A DNA stretch of 41,262 bases from Streptomyces atratus (GTDB lineage Bacteria; Actinomycetota; Actinomycetes; Streptomycetales; Streptomycetaceae): positions 4,631 through 45,892 of the forward strand of contig NZ_FPJO01000042.1 of the NCBI RefSeq assembly GCF_900119365.1, in the 5' to 3' direction. This document shows, in pieces, positions 8,688 to 18,548 of the stretch (position 1 is its first letter; each line of letters starts with the position of its first letter). The position numbers were made by a program, and so were the translations under genes. The notes under the pieces were generated by a model that saw only the letters and a list, made by a program, of their open reading frames with translations, did no database searches and was not told the origin of the DNA.

Positions 8688-11090
8688 ATGAGCGACACCA
8701 GCCTCCGTAACCTGCTCCTCGCCCGTTTGCCCGGATCAGGGCTCTCCCGCGAGGAGCAGGCACTGCTGCGCGGTCTGCTGCCTGCTGCTCAGCCCCGGAG
8801 CGGTGGCCGTTCCGGGACCGTGTACATGCGGTCCATCACAGCCTCGGGCTGGCGCGGTATCGGGCCCGCCGCCACTGTCCGGCTGAATCCCGGCCCTGGT
8901 CTGACGCTGGTGGCGGGCCGCAACGGCTCCGGCAAGTCGAGCTTCGCCGAGGCCGCGGAGATGGCCTTGACGGGCGACAACTTCCGCTGGCAGGGGCGCA
9001 CTCAGGTATGGAAGAAGGGCTGGCGCAACCTCCACGAGCACTCCGCTCCCGAGGTCGCGGTGGAGCTCAGCTTCGACGCCGGCAGTGACGGTGAGGGCGC
9101 CAAAAAGCCCGTGACCGTACGCCGGGTCTGGTACGGCGAAGGGCTTGAGGAGTCCCGCACCGTCGTGGAGGAAGCCGGACAGCCCACCGGCGAAGTCGTG
9201 CACGATGTGATCGACTCCGAGCAACTGTCGCTGTACCGGCCGTTCCTCCCGTACACCCAGCTCGGTGCGGTGATCAACGGTCCGCTGACTACCTTGCACG
9301 ACGAGATCTCCCGGATCCTGGGCCTCGAACTGCTCAGTGACGCCGACGCGGCGGCACGGGCTCGGGCCAAGACCCTGACCGAGACCGAGAACGCTGCGAA
9401 GGCCCTCACCGCCACCGTGATCCAGGAGTTGTCGGAGGTGGACGACCCGCGCGCGAAGGAAGCGATCACGGCTCTCTCCGGCAGGAGCCCTGACCTGGAC
9501 GCCGTCCGGGCTCTGTTGCAGGGCCACGGCGCCGCGGACGAGGCGCACCTCGCCCGACTGCGTCGGCTGGCCGATCTCGAGCCCCCGGACCGTCCGTTGA
9601 TCGCGAAGGCCGTGACCCGGCTGCGCTCGGCGGCTGCCGCGGCCGACGACGCACGCCACGGGTCCGCCGAGGATGCCCGGCAGTTGATCAAACTGCTCGA
9701 CGCTGCGCTGGAACACCGCCGCCGCCATCCCGATGTCTCCGACTGCCCCGTCTGCGGCAGCACTGACCTGTTGGACCGCTCCTGGGCGGAGCGGACGCGC
9801 GCGCAGGTCGAAAGGCTCCAGACGGAGGCGGCCGAGGCCGAGGCAGCACACCGCGAACTCGTCAACGCAGTGCGGGAGGTGCACGATCTGATGCGGCCGG
9901 CACCCGCCTGGCTCCAGGCCGACGAGCCCTCCCTCGCCGCGCTCTGGCGGGATCTGGTCGCCTGTCGCACGGTTCGTGACCCGCGCGAGCTGGCCGACCG
10001 TGCCGAACGCGCTGAGGCGGTCCTCGGTGATGCCTGTGATCAGGTCCGTGAGTGCGCCCGCCGACGCGTCACAGCGCAGGACGGCCGCTGGCAGCCCGTG
10101 GCCGCACGCCTGTCCGCATGGTTGGGGCAGGCGGAGGCCGCGCAGGCGGCGAAGCCCGTCCGCAAGCAGGTCAAGGCCGTACGCGACTGGGTGCGGGCGC
10201 TCACCGACGAGTTGCGGGACGCCCGGTTCAAGCCGTTCGCCGACCAGTCCGGGCAGATCTGGCGACTGCTGTGCGAGCGGAGCAGCGTCTTGCTGGGGGC
10301 GATCGGGCTCACGGGTGTCGGTCCGCAGCGGCAGGTCAGTCTTCCCGTCTCCGTGGACGATGCCGACGCGCCCGCCTTCGGCGTCATGAGCCAGGGCGAA
10401 CTGCACTCGCTCGCGCTCTCCCTGTTCATCCCGCGGGCCACCCACCAGGACAGTCCCTTCGGCTTCCTGGTCATCGACGACCCGGTGCAGTCCATGGACC
10501 CGGAGAAGGTCGACGGCCTCGCCAAGGTTCTCGACCTGTACGCACAGCACCGGCAGGTCATCGTCTTCACCCACGACACCCGGCTCGAAGAGGCCATCCA
10601 GCGCCTCGGCCTGAGGGCGACGGTCATGCGGGTGTCCCGGCAGACCGACTCGGTCGTTCACGTTTCCTCCGTCAGCGACCCGGTGAGCCAGGCCCTGGCG
10701 GAGGCACGGGCCATCGCCCTCGATCCGCACCTGCCACCGGAAGTCGCCGACCGGGTGCTCCCCTCGATGTGCCGTCTGGCGCTGGAGGCCGCCTACCAGG
10801 ACACCGCGCGGCGTGCCCTGCGCGAGGCCGGCATCGGGCAGCGCGCCATCCAGGAGCGGGTCACCCGGCCGGGGCCCCTCACCGGCCTCGCGGCCCTCGC
10901 GATGGGCTTGCAGGGCAAGGAGGGGCGCGACGTGCTGGACGCCGTCGCCCGCGACCACGGCCTGTGGGCCCGGGAGTTGATCCAGCGTCTGAACCAGGCA
11001 TCTCACCAGGCGCCGGCCACGCCCCTCGGTGACCGCGTGGCCCTGGTCAACCGTACGAAGCGGCTCGCCAAGGAGGTGCTGGCCCGATGA
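8688..11090 (+). CDS. SMC/Rad50-like ATPase with CPVC zinc-hook-like motif
   Basis: ATG 8688 follows AAGGAA by 8 bases, giving 800 aa; an upstream in-frame TTG at 8574 lies within the promoter region and is less likely. Walker A is GRNGSGKSSF (~75-85). A long Ala/Glu/Arg-rich coiled-coil region surrounds a CPVC motif (residues 353-356), as in Rad50 hooks. The second half has the ABC signature MSQGELHSLAL (~568), Walker B LVIDDPVQSMD (~594) and H-loop VIVFTHD (~627), completing an SMC-type ATPase head. An additional ~170-residue helical C-terminus follows. Likely role: DNA-end or structure sensing coupled to an effector encoded downstream. The stop overlaps the next start (ATGA). Not a clear match to RecN, SbcC or known Septu/Lamassu/PARIS ATPases by eye. 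Confidence 0.85.
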   Translation: MSDTSLRNLLLARLPGSGLSREEQALLRGLLPAAQPRSGGRSGTVYMRSITASGWRGIGPAATVRLNPGPGLTLVAGRNGSGKSSFAEAAEMALTGDNFRWQGRTQVWKKGWRNLHEHSAPEVAVELSFDAGSDGEGAKKPVTVRRVWYGEGLEESRTVVEEAGQPTGEVVHDVIDSEQLSLYRPFLPYTQLGAVINGPLTTLHDEISRILGLELLSDADAAARARAKTLTETENAAKALTATVIQELSEVDDPRAKEAITALSGRSPDLDAVRALLQGHGAADEAHLARLRRLADLEPPDRPLIAKAVTRLRSAAAAADDARHGSAEDARQLIKLLDAALEHRRRHPDVSDCPVCGSTDLLDRSWAERTRAQVERLQTEAAEAEAAHRELVNAVREVHDLMRPAPAWLQADEPSLAALWRDLVACRTVRDPRELADRAERAEAVLGDACDQVRECARRRVTAQDGRWQPVAARLSAWLGQAEAAQAAKPVRKQVKAVRDWVRALTDELRDARFKPFADQSGQIWRLLCERSSVLLGAIGLTGVGPQRQVSLPVSVDDADAPAFGVMSQGELHSLALSLFIPRATHQDSPFGFLVIDDPVQSMDPEKVDGLAKVLDLYAQHRQVIVFTHDTRLEEAIQRLGLRATVMRVSRQTDSVVHVSSVSDPVSQALAEARAIALDPHLPPEVADRVLPSMCRLALEAAYQDTARRALREAGIGQRAIQERVTRPGPLTGLAALAMGLQGKEGRDVLDAVARDHGLWARELIQRLNQASHQAPATPLGDRVALVNRTKRLAKEVLAR

Positions 11091-11482
11091 CCACTCCCGT
11101 GCGTTCCACCCTCGTTCTCCCCACCAACGATCTCTTGGCGGCTGCAGACCAGTTGCTCAATCCCCCGGGCGACACCGCGCTCTCCCCCGGTGTCCGGGCG
11201 CGCGCCGCGGCCACCTTGATCCGGCTGGCCCTCGACGAAACCCTCGACGCCTTCTGGCGTTCAGTCAGCCCTCGCATGACCCGCAATGGCCGCACCCGCA
11301 TGATCTGCCTGCAGTGGTACGTCAGTCCCTCCGTCGCGCGCCAGTGGTACACCGTCTGGTCCGGCCTCAGCGCCGCCTGTCACTACCACACGTACGACCT
11401 GCCTCCTACCCCCGCCGAGGTACGGGCCTGGCACCAGGACGTGAGTGAACTGCTCCGCCTCCTGGCCGCCACCACCGCCTGA
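11087..11482 (+). CDS. 131-aa helical partner protein, unrecognised
   Basis: The ATG overlaps the ATPase stop by 4 bases, so translation is coupled and the two products probably interact. The protein is predicted mostly alpha-helical: an Ala/Leu-rich helix (VRARAAATLIRLALDETLDAFW), a central YVSPSVARQWYTVW, and a C-terminal segment ACHYHTYDLPPTPAEVRAW. I know of similar short proteins accompanying SMC-like ATPases in actinomycetes but cannot name a family. The histidine-rich HYH suggests a HEPN-like fold, yet no R-x4-6-H motif is present. It could be a small RNase-type effector, an antitoxin or a structural adaptor. Confidence 0.7.
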   Translation: MTTPVRSTLVLPTNDLLAAADQLLNPPGDTALSPGVRARAAATLIRLALDETLDAFWRSVSPRMTRNGRTRMICLQWYVSPSVARQWYTVWSGLSAACHYHTYDLPPTPAEVRAWHQDVSELLRLLAATTA

Positions 11483-11521
11483 ACCACGCCGCCCTTCCCC
11501 GTACACGTGAGGAGCAGCACG

Positions 11522-13159
11522 ATGGACGCCCGCCGCTACCGCATGGTGGTCACCAGCCGGACCGACTACGTGCGGACCGGTGCACTCGTCGACGAGCAGT
11601 TGCGCCACTGGCTCGCCCAACCACCCAAGCGCTACAACGTTGACGCATTCGCCGAGGGCCGCAATGAGATAGCCCGCGGAGTCACACTCGACCACGACTC
11701 CGTCACGGCTGTCACCGGCACCTACGGACGATGGCGGCTCCGGGAGACCACGCCCGACGGCACCTGGCAGACCACGGTTGTGACGCGGCAGATCGCCGAC
11801 GGGCCGACCTGGGTTCAGCTCGACGTCGAGCACCTTCCCGACGACGCCGAGGCGGCCCCCGTGCCCGCCAAGACACCCCGGCTCGCGAAGCGCCTGCTGG
11901 AGGCGCTCGACGCACACGACGGCCTGGCCGACGTGACGGCCATGCCCCAAGTCGTCGAGGCGGAGGATGTCGAGGCGGTCATCGACGAACTGTGCGACGC
12001 CGACCGACGCCTTCCCGTCGTCATGGCGAGCACGCCGTACGACGTCGACTTCGACGCCTGGCTGGAGGGGACGATCGACCTTCTCGTCCGGCCCCTGGTC
12101 GGGTTGGCGATCCTCTACGTGCTCACCCCGGGAGCCGAGTCGGTCTTCAACCGGGCGTTGGAACACCACCGCGTGTACAACGGGGGGATCCGCACCTACC
12201 TGCCCGGCGTCGACCCGGCCTGGCCCGCCGACGGCCAGCGGCACCGTGTGATGTCGAAACGGCTGATCACCGAGAACCCTCGACTGGCCGCCCGCATCCT
12301 CAGCCAGCTCCCTCAGGGACTCGCCACCCGACTGCCACTGCCCGACGCCCTGGATTCCGTGCCGCTCATGCGCACACGGGCCAGGGACGGGGTCGGCGGC
12401 TCCGAACGCGAACGGCTGCGCGACGAGAACGACGCCCTGCACGAGATCCTGGAAGAGGCGGCACGTGAACAGCGCGTCAGAGCAGACGAGATCCGTGACC
12501 TCAAGCGGGAACTGCGTCAGGCGGAGAGCAACGAGGCCCAGGTCTTCGTCGACTACGACGAGCAGTACAAGGAACTCCACCGGGCCAAGGCGCAGATACG
12601 GGAGCTGCAGAGAGAACTCCTGAGGCTGGGCGCCGCCGAGCAGGCGTACGCGACGGTGGACCCGTCGGTGAACGCGCCCACGTCCTTCGCCGAGATCCTG
12701 GACCGGATCGGCGACATGCGACACGTCCACTTCAGTGGCCGGCCCAAGTACACCCTGGAACTCGACGACCAGGCCTACGGTTCGTCCTGGGTCCGGATGG
12801 CCTGGGATGCCCTGCTGGCCCTCCAGGACTTCGCGGAAGCAGTCGCCAGCGGCAAGGCGAACAGCGACTTCAAGCAGTGGTGTGCGGACGCGCCCGAGGG
12901 AGCGCACGTCATCTCGCCCCGCAAGGTCGTCAGGGACGAGTCGAAGTCCGTGAAGGCGAACGGCGACTGGAGCCGGGCGCGCACGTTCCCGGTGCCCCGC
13001 CACGTGCACCCGGACGGCAAGCTGTTCATGGGTGCCCACCTGCGGATCGGCGGAGGCAACACCATCGCGCCGCGCCTGCACTATTACGACGGAGCCTGTA
13101 CCGATCACGGAATCTTCGTCGGCTACATGGGTCCGCATCTGACCAACACCATGACCTGA
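11522..13159 (+). CDS. 545-aa coiled-coil protein with conserved C-terminal domain, unrecognised
   Basis: ATG 11522 is preceded by GAGGAG with 7-base spacing; the in-frame GTG at 11507 would consume that site. The N-terminal ~290 residues are mixed alpha/beta and contain a hydrophobic stretch (IDLLVRPLVGLAILYVLTPG). Residues ~294-376 form a heptad-rich coiled coil. The last ~165 residues are a distinct compact domain with FPVPRHVHPDGKLFMGAHL, IAPRLHYYDG and VGYMGPHLTNT, rich in conserved-looking His, Tyr and Arg, so probably enzymatic or nucleic-acid binding. I do not recognise the family. It sits 39 bases after the helical protein and 90 before mcrB2, on the same strand, and is likely the effector or recognition part of the operon. 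Confidence 0.75.
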   Translation: MDARRYRMVVTSRTDYVRTGALVDEQLRHWLAQPPKRYNVDAFAEGRNEIARGVTLDHDSVTAVTGTYGRWRLRETTPDGTWQTTVVTRQIADGPTWVQLDVEHLPDDAEAAPVPAKTPRLAKRLLEALDAHDGLADVTAMPQVVEAEDVEAVIDELCDADRRLPVVMASTPYDVDFDAWLEGTIDLLVRPLVGLAILYVLTPGAESVFNRALEHHRVYNGGIRTYLPGVDPAWPADGQRHRVMSKRLITENPRLAARILSQLPQGLATRLPLPDALDSVPLMRTRARDGVGGSERERLRDENDALHEILEEAAREQRVRADEIRDLKRELRQAESNEAQVFVDYDEQYKELHRAKAQIRELQRELLRLGAAEQAYATVDPSVNAPTSFAEILDRIGDMRHVHFSGRPKYTLELDDQAYGSSWVRMAWDALLALQDFAEAVASGKANSDFKQWCADAPEGAHVISPRKVVRDESKSVKANGDWSRARTFPVPRHVHPDGKLFMGAHLRIGGGNTIAPRLHYYDGACTDHGIFVGYMGPHLTNTMT

Positions 13160-13249
13160 GGCAACGACCCGCGGCGAACGCCGGTTGTCGTACCCCGCGG
13201 GTAGGGTCGCGCGGAGTGGATCGGGAGGGCGCCGGGGCAAGGAGTGGAA

Positions 13250-15097
13250 GTGAACGAGCGAGACGAGGCCCGCCCCGAGGCGGTGCAGGCCGGGGCCGCC
13301 ACGGTGTACCCGGAGTTCCTGCTGCGCCTGCCCAATAGAGGACCGCAGGCCCGGGGCCGGGTCCTGCCCGAGAAAGGGATGAACGGAAGCCTGAAGTTCC
13401 TCGTCCTCGCCGGCTCGCCCGTGCGTGCGGAGACGATGCCCGGCATCGGGCCTCATCCGTCGGCGCAGCGGGAACGGCTGCTGGCAAACGGCGGTATCGG
13501 GACGTCGTCGGACCGGTGGCCGGGATATTGGGAGACGACCCGGGACATCGAATGCAACTCCCCGTCCGCAGCCGCATCGGTGGTGACCGGGCGTAGTTCC
13601 GACGGTCTCTCGGAATGGCGCACGGAAGAGGGCTTCCCCCTCGTCGACTACCTCGGCGCCTCATGGCGCACCCCGCACAAGGCCTGGCTGGTGCGGGGGT
13701 CGAACGTGTCCGGGCGCGATCTGGTGAAGCGCCTGTGGGTGACCGAGGGCTGGGTGACTCTCGCGGCCATGCACCTGCCTCAGGTGGACGAGGACGCGCC
13801 GACCAAGAGCGTCCTGCGGCGGTACGTGCAGGAGGGATACGACGCCACCACCTCGTACAGCCAGAAGCAGGTGATGGCCGACGAACTGCACTACTTCCTG
13901 ACCCAGATGCGGCAGGGCGACACCGTCTGCACCATCTCGGACGGGCAGCTGTACATCGGAACGCTCACGGGAGACGCGGAGCAGGTCGAGTCCGAGGGCG
14001 GGCTGTCGAATCTGCGGCGGAAGGCCGAGTGGCGGTCCGCCGGTATCCCCTACGACGAGTTGCCGGAGGCGCTCCAGCAGAAGCTGTCCGTGCAACACGA
14101 CGTCGTCGACCTGACCTCCGTGCTGGCACTCGTCGAGGGACTCGGACGAAGCGACGAGGAACTCGCGCAGGAGGCCCAGGCGATAGAACGGGACCCGAGC
14201 GTGGAGATTCCGGCGATCACCGCCCGCCGTGAGCCCGAGCTGCCCGGCCCCACGGATGAACTGGCGGCCGAACTCCTCGTGCACGACACGGCGTGGCTGC
14301 GCGAAGTACGCGATCTACTGGCCGACGACCGCCAGCTGGTGCTTTACGGACCACCAGGCACCGGCAAGACATACCTGGCGCTGAAGCTCGCCGAGTTCCT
14401 CGGCGGCGGGCCCGAGCAGGTCAAGCTCGTACAGTTCCACCCGTCGTACGCCTACGAGGACTTCTTCGAGGGCTTCCGGCCTCAGGAGGACCCGCAGACC
14501 AGAGAGGTCGCCTTCCGGCTCACCGCGGGCCCGCTGCGCGAACTCGCCGACCTGGCCTCCCGCGAGGGAAACCGGCACATCCCGCATTTCCTGATCATCG
14601 ACGAGATCAACCGGGCCAATTTGGCGAAGGTCTTCGGCGAGCTGTACTTCCTGCTGGAGTACCGCAACAAGTCGGTTCGGCTGACCTACTCAGGCGACGA
14701 CTTCGCGCTGCCGCCGAACCTGTTCGTCATCGGCACGATGAACACCGCCGACCGGTCCATCGCCCTCGTGGACGCGGCGATGCGCCGCCGCTTCGCCTTC
14801 GTCGAACTGTCGCCGCGTACGGAGCCGACACGCGGTCTGCTGCGCCGCTGGCTGGCCAAGGAGGGCAAGGGCGCGGAGCCGGCCGACCTGCTCGAGGCGC
14901 TGAACTCCCGTATCGACGATCCCGATTTCCGTATCGGGCCCTCGTACCTGATGAAGAAGGGTGTGTACCGGGAGGGCGGCCTGGAGCGGACCTGGCGGAC
15001 GAAGATCCTGCCCCTGATGGAGGAACATCACTACGGGGAAGGTGTGGACATCGAGAAGCGGTACGGGCTGGCCGCGCTGCGGGAGTCGCTGGGGTGA
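13250..15097 (+). CDS. mcrB: McrB-like AAA+ GTPase, system 2, with DUF4357 and EVE-like N-terminus
   Basis: GTG 13250 is chosen because AAGGAG (13239-13244) precedes it by 5 bases. In the 615-aa product, residues ~45-130 match DUF4357: FLVLAGSPVRAE, then SPSAAASVVTGRSSDGLSEW. Residues ~140-290 (KAWLVRGSNVSGRDLV ... MRQGDTVCTISDGQLYIGTL) look like an EVE/PUA-type base-reading module. The AAA+ domain has Walker A GPPGTGKT (~367), FHPSYAYEDFFEGF, Walker B FLIIDEINRANL (~447), MNTADRS and MRRRFAF. The domain architecture differs from McrB1, so the two systems probably read different modifications and are not a recent duplication. It overlaps mcrC2 by 4 bases (GTGA). Confidence 0.9.
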   Translation: MNERDEARPEAVQAGAATVYPEFLLRLPNRGPQARGRVLPEKGMNGSLKFLVLAGSPVRAETMPGIGPHPSAQRERLLANGGIGTSSDRWPGYWETTRDIECNSPSAAASVVTGRSSDGLSEWRTEEGFPLVDYLGASWRTPHKAWLVRGSNVSGRDLVKRLWVTEGWVTLAAMHLPQVDEDAPTKSVLRRYVQEGYDATTSYSQKQVMADELHYFLTQMRQGDTVCTISDGQLYIGTLTGDAEQVESEGGLSNLRRKAEWRSAGIPYDELPEALQQKLSVQHDVVDLTSVLALVEGLGRSDEELAQEAQAIERDPSVEIPAITARREPELPGPTDELAAELLVHDTAWLREVRDLLADDRQLVLYGPPGTGKTYLALKLAEFLGGGPEQVKLVQFHPSYAYEDFFEGFRPQEDPQTREVAFRLTAGPLRELADLASREGNRHIPHFLIIDEINRANLAKVFGELYFLLEYRNKSVRLTYSGDDFALPPNLFVIGTMNTADRSIALVDAAMRRRFAFVELSPRTEPTRGLLRRWLAKEGKGAEPADLLEALNSRIDDPDFRIGPSYLMKKGVYREGGLERTWRTKILPLMEEHHYGEGVDIEKRYGLAALRESLG

Positions 15098-16338
15098 CGT
15101 CCGCAGTAGGCACTGTACAGGCCGTCGAACTCGTCGAGCACGCGCCGGCGAGGCGTCTCGTCCTGCCGGATGCCGTCGGTCGTGCCCTGGCCGCTTCCGA
15201 CTTCGTGGACGCGACCCCCGACCCGTACACGCCCGGGCACTGGTCGCTGAGGGCCGGCAGCAAGGTCGGGACCGTGGCCGTCACGGCACCGGGCGGCGGC
15301 GAACCGGTCACCGTACGCATCACACCCAAGGTGCCCATCGTCCGGCTCTTCTTCCTGCTCGGCTACAGCCTTGATCCGAGAAGGAGTTGGCGAGACGGCG
15401 AGGTCGAGGTCGCCGAGCACCGCGATCTGCTGCCCGCGCTCGCCCACGCTGTGGAACGGCAGGTGGACGGGGCACTGCGACAAGGCCTGTTGCAGGGCTA
15501 TCGGGCGACTGAGGAATCCGCGCTCGTCGTCCGCGGCCGGATCAGGGAGGCCGAGCAGATACGGCGGCGCTTCGGGGCGAAGCTGCCGATCGAAGTGGCG
15601 TACGACGAGTTCACCACCGACATCCCGGAGAACCGCATCCTCCGTGCGGCCGTCGAACGCCTCCTACGCCTGCCCGGCATACCGCGCGACGTACGCCGCA
15701 GGCTGCTGCACCAGCGCGCCCGCCTGACCGACGTCACGGCGATCGTGCGCGGACAGCCGATCCCCGACTGGCGTCCCACACGCCTCAACTCCCGCTACCA
15801 CCAGGCCCTGCGTCTCGCGCGCGTCGTCCTGGACGGTGCCTCCGCCGAGCACGGCCCCGGCGATCTGCGCATCGACGGCTTCCTCTTCGACATGAACAAG
15901 CTCTTCGAGGACTTCGTGACAACCGCCCTACGGGAGGCCTTCCAGGACCGGGGCCGGGGTTCAGGCGGCCATACCGCCCGCCTCCAGGACTCTCACCACC
16001 TCGACGAGGCCGCCGCGATCCGCATGAAGCCGGACTTCGTACTGTACGGGCCGGACGGCACCCCGTGCGCGGTGGCGGACGCCAAGTACAAAGCCGAGCG
16101 ACCGAGCGGCTATCCCGACGCCGACCTGTACCAGATGCTGGCGTACTGCACGGCTCTCGACCTGCGCGAAGGGCACCTGGTATACGCGAAGGGCAATGCC
16201 CCGCACGCCGCCCACCAGGTGCGCCACGCGGGCATCGTCATCCATCAGCACGCCCTCGACCTGGACCAGGAACCCCCCGGACTGCTCACGGACATCGAGG
16301 AGGTGACCCAGCGGCTGGCGAACACCCCGCGCGTATGA
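15094..16338 (+). CDS. mcrC: McrC nuclease subunit, system 2 (intact)
   Basis: The GTG start shares GTGA with the mcrB2 stop. The 414-aa protein has the usual McrC layout: a beta-rich N-terminal region (VTVRITPKVPIVRLFFLLGY), a helical middle (FLFDMNKLFEDFV) and a PD-(D/E)XK nuclease core with MKPDFVLYG (~310) and VADAKYKAE (~325-332). Both catalytic Asp residues and the Lys are present, in contrast to system 1. McrC cuts DNA when stimulated by the McrB motor. Expression should follow mcrB2. Confidence 0.9.
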   Translation: MTSAVGTVQAVELVEHAPARRLVLPDAVGRALAASDFVDATPDPYTPGHWSLRAGSKVGTVAVTAPGGGEPVTVRITPKVPIVRLFFLLGYSLDPRRSWRDGEVEVAEHRDLLPALAHAVERQVDGALRQGLLQGYRATEESALVVRGRIREAEQIRRRFGAKLPIEVAYDEFTTDIPENRILRAAVERLLRLPGIPRDVRRRLLHQRARLTDVTAIVRGQPIPDWRPTRLNSRYHQALRLARVVLDGASAEHGPGDLRIDGFLFDMNKLFEDFVTTALREAFQDRGRGSGGHTARLQDSHHLDEAAAIRMKPDFVLYGPDGTPCAVADAKYKAERPSGYPDADLYQMLAYCTALDLREGHLVYAKGNAPHAAHQVRHAGIVIHQHALDLDQEPPGLLTDIEEVTQRLANTPRV

Positions 16339-16378
16339 TCGACTGCGGAGTGTCCGTCCAGGGTGGGGAGTTCACCTC

Positions 16379-18509
16379 GTGCCGCAGCTCGCGTTCGCCA
16401 ACAGCTTCTGGGAGAGCTACGACGTCCTGGAGAAGCCCGTCAAAGCAGGCGTACGCAAGGCGATGCAGAAGTTCCAGCTGCTCTCCGTGCCCGAACTGCA
16501 CGCGGACAAAAGGCTCCACCTCGAGTCCGTGCAGAACGCGCAGGACGCACGCATGCGGACCACCGCATCAACGACTTCTAGCGCGGTGTCGTCCTCGCCC
16601 CGGATGACGGCAGTGATGTGTTCCTGCTCGTCAACGTCGTACGGCACGACGACGCATACACCTGGGCCGCCAAACGGCTGTACACGACGAACTCCGCGAC
16701 TCGCGCGCTCGAAGTCCGCAACGTGGTCGCCATCGAGCAGCTGACCCCGGCCCTGGAGAAGGCGGCTGCCGCCGCCGACTCCCTGCTCTTCGCGAAGTAC
16801 TCGGACACCGTGCTGCGCGAACTGGGGATCGACGAGCAAGTGTTGCGTGCGGTGCGGACCATCATCGACAAGGCTCAGCTCAAGGCGTTCGAGACACTGT
16901 TGCCGGAGGACCAGTGCGAGGTGCTCCAGTACCTCGCCGAAGGGTTCGGCCCCGACGAGGTGTACCGGGACGTGGTCGCCGTCCGCCGTCCGGTCGACGC
17001 GGGCCCCGACCCCGACGAGAGCCTCGCCGTCGCCGTCGCCATCGCCAACACCACGAACCGCATCACCCTTGTCACCGGCCCCGAAGAGCTCGCGGACATC
17101 CTGGAGAAGCCGTTCACGGCCTGGCAGGTCTTCCTGCACCCTTCACAGCGCCGCGTCGCCTACCGGGTGTCGTACGGCGGCCCGGTCCAGATCACCGGCG
17201 GTCCCGGCACGGGCAAGACGGTCGCGGCCCTGCACCGCGTCAAGCATCTCCTCACGCGCTCGCCCGACACCCGCGTCCTGCTGACCACGTACACCAACGC
17301 CCTGGCCGGCTCACTGCGCGAGAACCTGTCCCTGCTCCTGGACGGTGACGACGCGCTGCTCGGCCGCGTCGATGTGACCACGGTCAACGCCTACGCGCAC
17401 AACGTCGTGACCCACCTCGACGGCAAGGCCCCATCTCCCATGAACGATCGGGAGGAACGGCAGCTTTGGCAGCGTGTCGTCAAGCAACTGGGGCTGCCGT
17501 GGACGGAGCAGTTCCTGGCTCAGGAGTACCGACACGTCGTACTCGCCCAGGACCTGCGCACACCTGACACCTACCGCAGCGCCCTGCGGCGCGGGCGCGG
17601 CAGGGCGCTGCCGTCGGCGCGACGCGACCAACTGTGGTCGCCCGTCGAGCTGTTCGAGTCGATGCTGCATGCCCAGAAGGCCACCACGCATCTGAAGGTG
17701 TGTGCGCGTGCGGCCGACCTCCTGGCCGGGTCGGCGCCCACGCACGACCACGTCGTGGTCGACGAGGCGCAGGATCTGCACCCCGCGCAGTGGCGTGTCC
17801 TGCGCGGCGCGGTGGCACCCGGCAGCGACGACCTGTTCATCACAGGCGACCCGCACCAGCGCATCTACGACTCGAAGGTGTCGCTCGGCTCCCTGGGCAT
17901 CTCGGTGGCCGGCCGCACCCACCGTCTGCGCATCAATTACCGGTCGACGGAGGAGATCCTGATCTGGTCGACCGGCATCCTCAGCCCGGTGTCGGTCGAC
18001 GACCTGGGCGGCGAGGGAAGCGACAGCCTGGCCGGTTACCGCTCCCTGCTGCACGGCCGGAGGCCCCACGTGGACGGGTACGGCTCCGAGCAGGCGGAGG
18101 TCGCGGCGCTCGTCGAGCGCGTCGAGGGCTGGATCAACCAAGGCATCCGGCCGTCGGAGTCGGGGTGTGCGCCCGCTTCAACGTGCTGCTCGACAAGGCG
18201 TACGACAAGCTGACCGCGGCCAGGATCCCGGTGGTCCGGGTCAGGGACAACCCGGGGCCCGGCGCGGACGGGGTGCGGCTTGCCACCATGCACGCCATGA
18301 AGGGGCTGGAGTTCCGCTGCGTCACCGTCCTGGGAGTGACGGCAAGCGCGGTGCCGTTCGCCCGCGAGGTGACACCGGCCTCCGTGGACGCGCTGCAGCG
18401 CGACTCGGATCTGCTGCGGGAGCGGTGCCTGCTGTTCGTGGCGTGCACGCGTGCGCGGGAGGCGTTGGCGGTTACGTGGAGCGGGTCGGCCAGTTCGTTC
18501 GTGCCGTAA
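16379..18509 (+). pseudogene. UvrD-like helicase with RelE-like N-terminus, three inactivating lesions
   Basis: GTG 16379 follows GGGGAG by 8 bases and opens MPQLAFANSFWESYD ... DARMRT, a RelE/ParE-like domain often fused to such helicases. Near 16560 one base is missing and the frame changes. In the new frame the expected DFWRGVV reads DF-stop-RGVV, an amber TAG at 16579-16581. The helicase then reads well: Walker A GGPGTGKT, motif II VVDEAQDL, motif III ITGDPHQRIYD, motif IV INYRSTEEI. A second missing base near 18160 (RPSE to GVCARFN) changes frame again before LATMHAMKGLEF and VACTRAREALAVTW (motifs V-VI). With two deletions and a nonsense codon it is a genuine pseudogene unless sequence quality is poor. 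Confidence 0.85.
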
Positions 18510-18548
18510 ACGAATCGGCGTACAGGGCAAGCGATGTGACGCTCCCCG

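Noticed and set aside
8736..11006. A 756-codon open frame on the minus strand
   Set aside because: It lies wholly antisense to the SMC-like ATPase, which has all its motifs; long antisense frames are expected from GC-rich codon bias.
11087..11482. Calling the 131-aa protein a HEPN RNase
   Set aside because: The R-x4-6-H motif of HEPN nucleases is not present; only a helical character and a HYH cluster can be seen.
11261..13456. A 731-codon minus-strand frame
   Set aside because: It spans the antisense of the 545-aa protein and parts of both neighbours, with no ribosome site or motif.
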